Part shown: piece by piece, positions 10,006 to 18,296 of the stretch
Numbering within the stretch: position 1 is the first letter of the stretch
Layout: each line of letters opens with the position of its first letter
DNA from: Batkoa obscura
Lineage: Eukaryota > Entomophthoromycota > Entomophthoromycetes > Entomophthorales > Batkoaceae
NCBI GenBank assembly: GCA_030770535.1
Contig: JASVEC010000250.1
Location: forward strand, 1 to 25,652
Direction: 5' to 3'
Length of the DNA: 25,652 nucleotides
Made by a program: the position numbers and the translations under genes
The notes under the pieces: model-generated
The model's input: the letters and a program-made list of their open reading frames with translations, nothing else
The model's database searches: none
What the model was told of the DNA's origin: nothing

Positions 10006-12240
10006 TTAAATAATACACGGCTTTGAAATCACCAAGTCACTAATCTCAAAGGCTGCCTCTTCTAGTCTTCCTGGCTTCAATTTCATATTGTTAATAAAAA
10101 TCATAAAATCTTTAATTGATTCTTTCAGACTTGGATCTAGATTTTGTGCAATTGCAAACATAAAATAAGCTTCCTCATCTTTTCTCTCATAGCAGTAAAT
10201 TCTACCTAATATCACACGAGCACTAACATGATTAGGGTAAGTTTTGAGTATCTCTTCTAAAATAGCCTTTGCTTGAGTAAATTTCTTGTCATAAGCTAAC
10301 ATAACAGCACGATAAAACGAAATCCCGGGTATATCTTTATCTTTATCAGTATATCGATTTAAAATATCTCTCACTTCATCATACTTTCCAAGTGAAAAGA
10401 AAGTTTGAAGTGCTAACTTATTAATCGATAAATGAGAATGAGATAATTTAATTCCCATTTTAATAAGGTCTATGTATTCATCGAAGTTTCCTAAAACAGT
10501 GGAAAGAGATAAGACCCCTAAATAAGATTCAAAATGACGAGGGTTAAACTTTAAAGCAAGCTGAAAATTATCGTTTGCTTCGTGGTAATTTTTTAGCTGT
10601 AAATGTCGTAATCCACCAATGTAGTATGGTGCCCACTCCCCGGGAAATAACCTTTTTGTTTCTTCTAAAAATTCTACCCCAGTTTCATCATGACCTTGCA
10701 CAAAACATTTAGCAGCCTGAGCAAGGTACGAAACCATAGAATCCGGGGCCATTATTTCAAGTATGCTATTAATACCTGAAATCCCGCCGAAGTCTTTTTT
10801 CTTAAGTAAAAATCCTATATAATGCTCCATATGTTCTATTAAATGTGGATATGAATTGAGCATTTTGGTAAATTTATCTTTAGCACTTGTTGTTTCCTCT
10901 TGCCTGAGTAAAACCTGAGCATGCATCCCAAGAGCCCATTGGCCCTTTCTAACGTTCTCTGGAAGTAAAGCTAAATGTGCCTCACCCAATTTTGATTCAC
11001 AGAAAGTTAAAGATGCTTTGATAATAAACATGTCACAGAAAATAGCGTCAATGATCGATTTTTGTTGACTTGATTCATTTTCTGCTCTTTTATTAGGATC
11101 ATCTCCTTCATGATCATCACGAAGTCTTTTTGAAGATACAGTTTCAGTGTTAAGTTCAGAAATAGAAAATGTACCCAAAATTTCATTATCTATTTCGTTT
11201 TCATTAGGCCAAGAAATAAAATTCTGAAATCTTTGAATATGATAGGGCTTGGATGAAAATTTTACTTTATGGTCAAGAGAAATACCAAGATCATGTATCA
11301 AAGGTAGTGGGGATCCACTCTCAGATAAAGCACCATTTAAAGGAAGCTCTATATGGTGTCTTTTTACTTTTACTGGAGTGTTGTTTAGTGAAATTGTTCC
11401 ATTTTGGTTCCCATTAAGGGCAGAAGATTTAATTGAGGAATTAAATGTTTTTCTTATCCTATTTATAAACTTATAGACATCTTGATTTAGGCTTATAACA
11501 GAGCATAAGGAGTTGTAAGCAGAATATGAAAAAGCATTAAGTTTCCAAGCGCGATCAAAGTGTAATTCTGCTTGATCTTTTCTATTTAAAAGGTTGTACA
11601 CTTTACCAAGAATTAACTGTACTTGATAATTATTTAAATCCTTATATTTTGATAATATTTGTTCTGCATCAACAAAGTTGTTTAATTTCAAACAGATCTT
11701 AGCAAATAAGATGCTAGTAATTATATCCATTTGATCTTGGAGAATTTCTTTTAATAACCTATGCGCCGCATGGTAATTCCCCAAATGATAAAGAGATTTG
11801 GCAACTAAATATTTTGGTAAATCACGTTCGGGATAAAGATCGTTCATAAGATTAGCTATATACAATGAGCTTACATAATCTTCCTCTTGGATGAATGTTT
11901 CTATACTCAATTTGAGTTTTAAAAAATCAGGATCGAAGCCTTGAGTGTCATTTTCTTCAGATTCAAAGTAAGGAGATTTAAATTCCGCGTATCCATCAGT
12001 TGCTTGGTCATATTGATGCCAACAAGCAAGTTGTTCTTTTAAATTAGGGAGTTCCAAATCACTCATATCGTCAGTTGTAACAGCTTTTGGCATCTCTTCT
12101 TTTATCCTTTCGATTGGTTCATCAAACATTATTTGTTCAGTTTCAGCAAATAAGATATCAAAGTCATCTAGCTTGTCATCCGTTTCATCTAAACCATCTG
12201 AGGTGTGCATAATGTTTTTGTTATTGGACATTTTGATCAA
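10006..12240 (-). CDS. APC7: TPR protein, probable APC/C subunit 7-like (Cdc27 family relative)
   Basis: This intronless frame gives 744 residues, or 741 from the second ATG at 12231. The first 100 residues are very acidic. Residues about 110-250 form tetratricopeptide repeats, with YLVAKSLYHLGNYHAAHRLL, FAKICLKLNNFVDAEQIL and LILGKVYNLLNRKDQAELHF. A low-complexity linker follows at about 265-405, and a second TPR block runs to the end (for example FKFTKML-type and YYIGGLRHLQLKNYHEANDN helices). The split TPR plan is that of the large APC/C TPR subunits, which build the scaffold of the mitotic ubiquitin ligase. The second block fits APC7 best (LALKFNPRHFESYLGVLSLS against the APC7 'RLDCYEGL' region), while the first block also resembles APC3/Cdc27. 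I do not see the conserved C-terminal PQAWCVMGN block of Cdc27. The family is likely; the exact subunit is uncertain. Confidence 0.65.
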   Translation of the reverse strand: MIKMSNNKNIMHTSDGLDETDDKLDDFDILFAETEQIMFDEPIERIKEEMPKAVTTDDMSDLELPNLKEQLACWHQYDQATDGYAEFKSPYFESEENDTQGFDPDFLKLKLSIETFIQEEDYVSSLYIANLMNDLYPERDLPKYLVAKSLYHLGNYHAAHRLLKEILQDQMDIITSILFAKICLKLNNFVDAEQILSKYKDLNNYQVQLILGKVYNLLNRKDQAELHFDRAWKLNAFSYSAYNSLCSVISLNQDVYKFINRIRKTFNSSIKSSALNGNQNGTISLNNTPVKVKRHHIELPLNGALSESGSPLPLIHDLGISLDHKVKFSSKPYHIQRFQNFISWPNENEIDNEILGTFSISELNTETVSSKRLRDDHEGDDPNKRAENESSQQKSIIDAIFCDMFIIKASLTFCESKLGEAHLALLPENVRKGQWALGMHAQVLLRQEETTSAKDKFTKMLNSYPHLIEHMEHYIGFLLKKKDFGGISGINSILEIMAPDSMVSYLAQAAKCFVQGHDETGVEFLEETKRLFPGEWAPYYIGGLRHLQLKNYHEANDNFQLALKFNPRHFESYLGVLSLSTVLGNFDEYIDLIKMGIKLSHSHLSINKLALQTFFSLGKYDEVRDILNRYTDKDKDIPGISFYRAVMLAYDKKFTQAKAILEEILKTYPNHVSARVILGRIYCYERKDEEAYFMFAIAQNLDPSLKESIKDFMIFINNMKLKPGRLEEAAFEISDLVISKPCII

Positions 12241-13133
12241 CTTATTCTATAATGAGATGAAGTGCAACTTTATATTGATTTATACTTCTGATTACGACTA
12301 AGTGGTTTATTAGGTTTTTCTGTGTATCTCTGTCTCAAAAAGTTAAGAATTTTGCAAAAAAAAATCGTAAAGACGTAGGTTGCAATCCCAAAGGTTATTT
12401 TTTGCAACGTTGCTACTGTTTTTAAGAATTGCAATCAAAAAAATATGGATAAGTTAATTTATGTCATAGAAAATTACTTTAGGTGAAACTTAGCTTTTAT
12501 TAAAAAGCTTAAGAATTAAAATAACTGTTTTAGCTAAAACTATTACTTTTTAGAATTAAATTCTCTTAACATAATATAAAAAACCTGTCATTTTGATACA
12601 AATTATTTTAATTATAAAAGCATAGGGATCAAACTAAGTAAACTTTTGAGGTTTAAAATTTAGTTTAAGAAAAAAAGTTTGTAAAGTTTTTTAAAAATAA
12701 ATTTGTTAAAGTTAAAATCAAGGTAAAAATAGAAGTTGAAGAGATTAAGGTTAAGGTTAAGGTTAGAGTTAGCTTTACTTCTAAATATGATAGAGCTATC
12801 AGTTAGTATGTTTATACTTTATATCAGTTTTTAAGCAGTTTAGTAAAAATCAAATTTTACAGCTTTGAGACTTAAAATTTAAGTACTTTTTAAAAAATAA
12901 TTATTAAAAAATAAAAATAATTTAAAGTATGTGTTGATATATATACATTTTAAAAGATTATATGATTAAATAATAGCATATTATTGAAAAACTTCTTTAA
13001 TTAATATATAAAGATACTTAAACTAATTTAAATTTAGAAAGCTTGAAAGTAGAATTTTATTTTAATTGTTTTATTAAGTAGTTAGTTTTTCTAATTATGT
13101 ATTTTATATTATTTTTATTAAATGTTTAACATA
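12241..13133. other. AT-rich non-coding stretch upstream of the APC7-like gene
   Basis: The first few hundred bases should be the promoter of the minus-strand APC7-like gene. A short run of TTAAGG units lies at 12745-12762. Otherwise I see only AT-rich sequence, with no coding frame. Confidence 0.45.
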
Positions 13134-13234
13134 TGGGGATGTATTTTTGTATTTAAGAATCTTACTAACAAATTTTCCGCTTAAATAGCACTTAAAAAAT
13201 GGAAAAAATAATGAAGTCAAAAAAGACACTCCCA
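13134..13234 (+). mobile_element. MITE-like element, copy 1
   Basis: The element is about 101 bp. It begins TGGGGATGT and ends ACACTCCCA, an imperfect terminal inverted repeat of 9-11 bp, and is flanked on both sides by TA. It has no coding capacity. The core carries CCGCTTAAATAGC and ends with AATGGAAAAAATAATGAAG. Three further close copies occur in this window. A TA target duplication points to Tc1/mariner-type mobilisation, which is an inference. Confidence 0.75.
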
Positions 13235-13374
13235 TATAATGTATATATAGTTATTTTTTATTAAAACAAATACGAAATGCAAGCTTTTTAAATAAATTTC
13301 AAAATAAATTTTTAAAATTCTAAAATAATATCATATAAAATATTCCTTTATCAGCTTTATAATTATTTATAATA

Positions 13375-13474
13375 TGGGAGTGTTTTTTTTAACTTCATTA
13401 CTTTTTCCTTTTTTAAGCGCTATTTAAGCGGAAAATTTGTTAGTAGAGTTCTTAAACACAGAAATACATCCCCA
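13375..13474 (-). mobile_element. MITE-like element, copy 2 (inverted relative to copy 1)
   Basis: This is the reverse complement of copy 1, with about nine differences in 100 bp by eye. It is flanked by TA on both sides. With copy 1 it forms an inverted pair with a 140-bp loop, which could fold into a long hairpin. Confidence 0.75.
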
Positions 13475-13708
13475 TATAGTATCATCTAACTTATCTATAA
13501 AACTAGTTCCAACTTTATGACTATTTTAGTCATGATTTATATAACTAATTGAAGGCTTTTTATTTTGATTTACTATGAGAATTCCTTCCATCTAGTTATA
13601 AAAAACATCATCTCTTTTTTCTAATATCCATACTTAGTAACTATAATAAAAAATAATGATAGTAAATATTCATCAGATAATATATATATATTAAATAAAA
13701 GTAGAAGA

Positions 13709-14867
13709 ATGATATATAGTAAACATTTGAATGATCTAAAAGATAAAGCAGTAGCTAGGTCAACATTTTTTAAATATATACCAAGTGATTTCAAAATCCA
13801 GCAAAAACGGATCTATATAATATATGTACCCAGTATACAATTAGAAAAAAGTTATTTGAAAATAAAATAAAATAAACACAGCAATAAAAAACAAAGCAGA
13901 GATAGAATAAATTCTTAATGAAGAAGAAAAATTATATAAATTACATAAATTTTGCGTTGATACTCAAAAAAACACATTTAATGAAACTATCAAAAAATTA
14001 AATAACAAAAGTTGTATAATAGTTTTAGATTTTAAACAAAATATGGAAATAGGGACAAGACCAGATTCAATAAATCTAGATCATTATAATAAACAAGCTA
14101 TATTAGTATTAGGTTTTGGTGTATTATATTTAAAAGATGATAAAACAATAGGCAAAGTTTACTTTGATTATTTATCTGAAATATTGAATCATGATTCAGC
14201 ATATGCAGGAGATTGTTTAATCGATTTAATCTCTACAGAGCCTCTATTTAAAAAGTTTACAAAAATTAATATATGGGCAGATACAGGAAATCATTTTAGA
14301 TCCCAAGAGTTTCTACACTATATGTTTAAAGAAATTCATAAAATAAATAGTAGTTTGAATGTTAATCTTAATTTTTTTGCTGAGCATCATGGAAAAAGTA
14401 TAGTTGATGGACATTTTGGAAACCTTTCAAAATGGAAAAGTAGTTTTGAAGCGTTAGGTAAAATAGAAGATATTAATCAATTAATTTCAAGATTTGAGGC
14501 TTTTATTTGCGAGCATAATAAAATTAATAACTCGACTGTTAATAATGGGAAAACAGATATAATTTTTAAAAAGTATAAAAGAAACAAAAATACAAAAAGA
14601 ATAATAGAGATGCAGGGCATTAAGAAGTATTTACACTTTATTAAACATAACAATAAACCACATTGTTATCCAGTATCTGATACATCAAAAAAAAGCGATA
14701 TAGTCCCAATTAAAGTTATAGAGTCTATAGAAAACAGAAAAATTAAAAGATCGATCCCAGCTTACCTTACGAAGATAACAGAGAATTTAAAAATTTCAAT
14801 ATTTACTAAGCAAGTAAGTGGTTTGTTGAATGATAGAAATAGATTGTTAAATGTTAGGATTACTTAA
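13709..14867 (+). pseudogene. Decayed DDE-type transposase of a DNA transposon
   Basis: The longest open stretch is 14043-14867 (274 residues), but recognisable coding starts earlier. An ATG at 13709 opens 53 residues (KDKAVARSTFFKYIPSDF) that stop at 13868. The next part resumes after a stop near 13920 and runs in frame through IIVLDFKQNMEIG into the long stretch. That gives a first catalytic Asp candidate in VLDF and a second in IWADTGNHFRS, followed by FFAEHHGKSIVDGHFG. The pattern (DFKxN...WxDxGxHFRS...EHHGKS..DGHFG) is that of a eukaryotic cut-and-paste transposase. I cannot name the superfamily with confidence. At least one frameshift or stop lies in the N-terminal third, so I treat it as broken. 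There is no host gene around it. Confidence 0.7.
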
Positions 14868-14876
14868 GTTATTAAT

Positions 14877-15015
14877 AGCTAAGTTAATAAATAGTCAAAG
14901 AACAAGTAACTGTAATAATATGTAAAAACTATTATTACTTGTACTATATAGGGATGGTTAATTATAGTTTTGGGGCTGACCATTCCCTCCCATGCAGCTA
15001 TTTATTAACTTGGCA
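14877..15015. repeat. Nested palindrome downstream of the transposase remnant
   Basis: Outer arms at 14877-14894 and 14998-15015 pair almost fully (AAGTTAATAAATAG against CTATTTATTAACTT). Inside, two smaller inverted repeats occur: ACAAGTAACTGTAATAATA (14902-14920) with TATTATTACTTGT (14930-14942), and AGGGATGGT (14950-14958) with ACCATTCCCT (14979-14988). The result is a cloverleaf-like set of stems about 140 nt long, starting 10 bp after the transposase stop. It may be the 3' subterminal part of the transposon. Confidence 0.6.
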
Positions 15016-15200
15016 ATATATTAATAATGTAATTATAACATTAAAATAGTTTATTTATTTAATAGAAAATCTACAATGTTGGTTATAAAGCAGTTGATAA
15101 TAAATATTTCTCAATTAAGCTTTATAAGAATATGTATTTAAGATCTAGTAGAAATTCAGCTAACTTACAGTATAAACTGTAATAGAATGATTTAGAACTG
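15016..15200. other. AT-rich spacer
   Basis: I see no gene or repeat between the palindrome and the divergent MITE-like element. Confidence 0.4.
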
Positions 15201-15318
15201 TGTCCGGGTACTTTTATTTTAATAAAGATTTGATTTTATAGAATTTTAAGCGAAGTTTTTAAAATACAAAATTTTTCAAAAATTGGATAAAATAATGAAA
15301 CTAATTCAGACAACCCCA
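15201..15318 (+). mobile_element. Divergent MITE-like element
   Basis: The stretch starts TGTCCGGGTACTTTT and ends AATAATGAAACTAATTCAG then ACAACCCCA, followed by TATG. Its end follows the same plan as the 100-bp family (AAATTGGATAAAATAATGAA against AAATGGAAAAAATAATGAAG) but the interior differs. It looks like an older or separate subfamily; the boundaries are approximate. Confidence 0.5.
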
Positions 15319-15766
15319 TATGCTGTAAGTCGAAAGGTCTTAGTTTGTGTGGCTAAGATAGACTTGGTTTATAGCATATTACTTGCTATTATTCATAATC
15401 CATGTAAGACAAACAGAATAGACAATACTACTGTAAAATCTACGTAAAATACTACTAAGAAAATTCAGTGGCTTTATTAAATGTACGAGATATCAGGGAA
15501 TAATCCAGTTAAAAGGCCTTGAGCTACTATGTCCTAAAGCTTCTTTTACATTCTGATAAGTGCAAATATCAAAATAAGATGCTAATATTATTTGAGATGA
15601 AGCTAGAAATTCTCATAGCAAATCAAACTAAGAGCATAGGATTAATTGCCTCTGAACTCGAGAACACAACAACTTAGGTGGTTTTTATGTTATAATCAAT
15701 CATGGAGCTGACAAAGCGACATTTCACATATTTGACTAAAAGTATTAATTTATTTTAAAAATATAA
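15319..15766. other. Non-coding stretch between two MITE-like elements
   Basis: No open frame of note and no recognised RNA. Slightly less AT-rich than its surroundings, so it may contain old transposon debris that I cannot identify. Confidence 0.35.
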
Positions 15767-15867
15767 TGGGAGTGTTTTTTTTGACTTCATTATTTTTTCC
15801 ATTTTCTAAGCGTTATTTAAGCTGAAAATTTGATAGTAAAATTCTTAGACACAAAAATACATCCCCA
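15767..15867 (-). mobile_element. MITE-like element, copy 3
   Basis: This is a 101-bp minus-oriented copy with ends TGGGAGTGT and ACATCCCCA. The flanks are TAA on the left and ATG on the right, so a clean TA duplication is not visible. The interior keeps the CGTTATTTAAGC core of the family. Confidence 0.72.
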
Positions 15868-16423
15868 ATGCTGTTTGTAATATATAAAACAAGGTAACTA
15901 ATAAGTGTTATAGCTGAGTTTTTAATCAATGTGTTTATTATGACAAACTTTAAAGCAATAGTTTTATATAACAACTATATATGTGTAATAAATTTAAAGT
16001 TTTTTAATAAAAGCAATAATAACATAAAAACATATTTGATTTTCAACTATATCATTTAGTTTTTTATAAACTTATGTTTATGTTGATAGCCGCAATTAAT
16101 AATACTGGCAATCACTTGTTTAAAAAAGTCCAAATAGTTTTTAAAAACTGAATGCCAGGATTGTATAAAAATAGATACCTTACAGCTGCTGCAACTCTTA
16201 TCCGACCTAATCAACTGCTCACTTAAAAAATAACTTTGTAATAAAATTTACTTGATATATAGACTAGGTCTTAAAAAAATTGGCTATATAAATAAAAAAC
16301 GTAAGAACCATTGCTAAAAAAAGTCGCAACAAAGTTTTAACTGTAATTTAAATCAAAAAGATTAAAGGTTATTGATTATACTAATTCTAGCTCTTAATAA
16401 TGAGTTGAGGTTACAAATACATA
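15868..16423. other. Non-coding stretch upstream of first secreted-peptide gene
   Basis: AT-rich, with no clear gene. The last few dozen bases lead into the block shared with the second secreted-peptide gene. Confidence 0.4.
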
Positions 16424-16690
16424 GAAAAATGGTTTACAAATAGTGAAGAAAATATCAACATTAATATTAAAAATCAAACTTCAAGTCAAAACAATATATC
16501 CAACTATGAAATTCATTTACTTTATTGCCGTCATTGCTACTTCTATCGTTGCTCAAGGCTACGGCTATACTAAAAGATGCAAGGATGTTACTTTCTATGT
16601 AACTAGTACCACGACCATTTATACTGTTGTTAATACCACTTTACCATGCCCTACCTATTAAAATAACCAAATTATTAATAAAACATCAGA
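16424..16690 (+). repeat. Duplicated gene block, copy A
   Basis: This block matches 17804-18068 from the promoter through the coding region to just past an AATAAA signal. The match covers 5' flank (GAAAATATCAACATTAAT, then AAATCAAACTTCAAGTC), so a whole transcription unit was copied in direct orientation, about 1.4 kb apart. Outside the block the flanks do not match. Its TATA position reads TTTACAAATAG, a weaker version of the TATATAAATAG in copy B. Confidence 0.8.
16506..16661 (+). CDS. Small secreted peptide A (signal peptide, KR site, two Cys)
   Basis: The protein has 51 residues. I start at the ATG at 16506, because the same ATG is conserved in the tandem paralogue and opens a signal peptide (MKFIYFIAVIATSIVA). 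An in-frame ATG at 16443 lies in the block that is untranslated in the paralogue. After the signal peptide come QGYGYT, a dibasic KR, then CKDVTFYVTSTTTIYTV, an N-glycosylation sequon NTT and CPTY at the end. The KR pair could be cut by a Kex2-like protease to release a 27-residue peptide with two Cys. Its two Cys could form one disulfide. Thr/Val/Tyr-rich stretches of this type occur in fungal cell-wall proteins, but I see no GPI signal. I recognise no family. A secreted effector, pheromone-like peptide or wall peptide are all possible. Confidence 0.7.
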   Translation: MKFIYFIAVIATSIVAQGYGYTKRCKDVTFYVTSTTTIYTVVNTTLPCPTY

Positions 16691-17803
16691 AAATTTAAAC
16701 AACTACTTTTTTATTTTATTTTATATATAGCTGTATTATATGTTATAAGGTAATACTAGCATTCAAAACTTACTACTACTATATTATTACTTTAATTAGA
16801 TACTAAAGTTAATATTTTTAAAATTACTAGGTTTAAAAATATCAAGGTATGACCTCTATAGCAATTCAAACTTGTTAAATAATCACAAATTTAATATGGA
16901 AATATGAAAATTTTTACAATGATATCTTAGGTTGAAATAATAGATCACTATGGTTTTTATTGCTCATATGGTACCATTAGTGTTTATTAAAATAGAGGCA
17001 ATGACATTTGTAATGTATATAACAGTGCAGCCATGAGGTATCATACAAGGTTTTAGTTGTGGATTTGCTCTGATAGTTCTAAAAGTAATTATTTTTATGG
17101 AAAATCACTTATAGCATTCAGAAACTTTAATATTTAATATAATGTGCAAGTATAAAAAGATATTCTTGTTTAATCAAAATCCTATTGTTTTGGAGTACTT
17201 GCTCTGGGCTTAATTGAGCTCAAGCGGTTTGCTTGTAGGTTAATTTAAATACAAGGCTTAACTTTACCGATTTTAAATTATTCCAAAAAAAGTAAATTAG
17301 CATAAACACTAAAATAAAAGCATTGTTTTCTGCAAAGGAATAGTAAGATTTTTAAAATTTTAAATTAATTAAAATAATAATGAAATGAAATAAAGACATA
17401 TCCCCCAAACTCCTCAAGGATTTTAAAATAGCTACAATCACCAATTGTTTTTTCTTATGTTTTTCTTTGGCCTTAATAATTTTATAAGTTTAAATCTAAA
17501 CCAAATAGGAAAAATATTTGAGTTTTAACTTTCTTTTAACCTCACACATGCTTAAATATCAGGCTTTGATAGATAGACGATTTAAAACTGTGCTATTTTA
17601 CTATCTATAATCATATTAAAGAGCCCTTACTATATCTAATGCCATTTAAAATTATCGTTTTCTTTAACTACACACAACTTTCAAGTTGTTATAGCTTTAA
17701 ATATATTTAAATTATTAGGCTTATAATTGAGTTGAGTATAATTATTTTTAATTATGCTGATAATGTACGAAAATCTGTGGCTTATTTTTAATTATTGTAT
17801 AGC
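16691..17803. other. Spacer between the two secreted-peptide genes
   Basis: About 1.1 kb of AT-rich sequence with no convincing coding frame, tRNA or repeat shared with the rest of the window. Confidence 0.45.
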
Positions 17804-17812
17804 AAAAACTGG

Positions 17813-17823
17813 TATATAAATAG
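17813..17823 (+). promoter_or_regulatory. TATA box of secreted-peptide gene B
   Basis: TATATAAATAG lies 60 bp upstream of the ATG at 17883, within the conserved duplicated block. The matching position in copy A is degenerate, so copy B may be the more strongly expressed of the two. This is an inference from sequence. Confidence 0.5.
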
Positions 17824-17882
17824 CAAAGAAAATATCAACATTAATAAAAATCAAACTTCAAGTCAAAACAATATATCCAACT

Positions 17883-18044
17883 ATGAAATTCATTTACTTT
17901 ATCACTGTCGTTGCTACTTCTATTGCTGCTCAAGGTTATGGTTATGGTTATACTAAAAGATGCAAGGATGTTACTTCCTACGTAACTAGTACCACTACCA
18001 CTTATACTACCACTACCACCACTTTACCATGTCCTACTTATTAA
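17883..18044 (+). CDS. Small secreted peptide B, paralogue of peptide A
   Basis: The 53-residue product shares the plan of peptide A: signal peptide MKFIYFITVVATSIAA, a QGYGYGYT linker with one extra GY, KR, then CKDVTSYVTSTTTTYTT, a Thr run and CPTY. Codon changes between A and B concentrate in the mature part, where Thr codons of B (ACC/ACT) are Ile, Val or Asn codons in A, while the signal peptide, KR and the two Cys stay. The sequon NTT of A is missing. This is the pattern of a young duplicate with a mature region under relaxed or diversifying change. The window is too small to tell whether more copies exist. Confidence 0.72.
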   Translation: MKFIYFITVVATSIAAQGYGYGYTKRCKDVTSYVTSTTTTYTTTTTTLPCPTY

Positions 18045-18296
18045 AATAATCAAGCTATTAATAAAGGGTTAATTTTTATAAATATTAAATTATCATTAGG
18101 TTATTTTCAATATTAATAGATGATATTATGTTTTAAAATGACATCAAATAAATATTTTAGTTAAATTCAAATTTATAAATAACAAATACAATAATATTAC
18201 AATTTAATAAAACAGCAATAGGATTAATTAAACAAGCTCATAAAAAGATTCCTATTAAAAGTTCTTGTACAAAAAATCCAACTTTTAACTTTAGAA

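Larger units (their letters stand above)
17804..18068 (+). repeat. Duplicated gene block, copy B
   Basis: Direct repeat of the block at 16424-16690, with a 5-nt difference in the 5' UTR and a GGTTAT duplication in the coding region. It ends in a shared AATAAA signal after the stop. Confidence 0.8.

Noticed and set aside
12745-12765. TTAAGG units resembling a telomere repeat
   Set aside because: There are only three units next to other AG-rich sequence, and they do not match a standard fungal telomere motif (TTAGGG). It is better seen as low-complexity DNA.
13134-15867. MITE copies 1-3 as terminal repeats of the transposase element
   Set aside because: Copies 2 and 3, which flank the transposase remnant, are in the same orientation, not inverted, and each copy has its own pair of ends. 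They are separate insertions.
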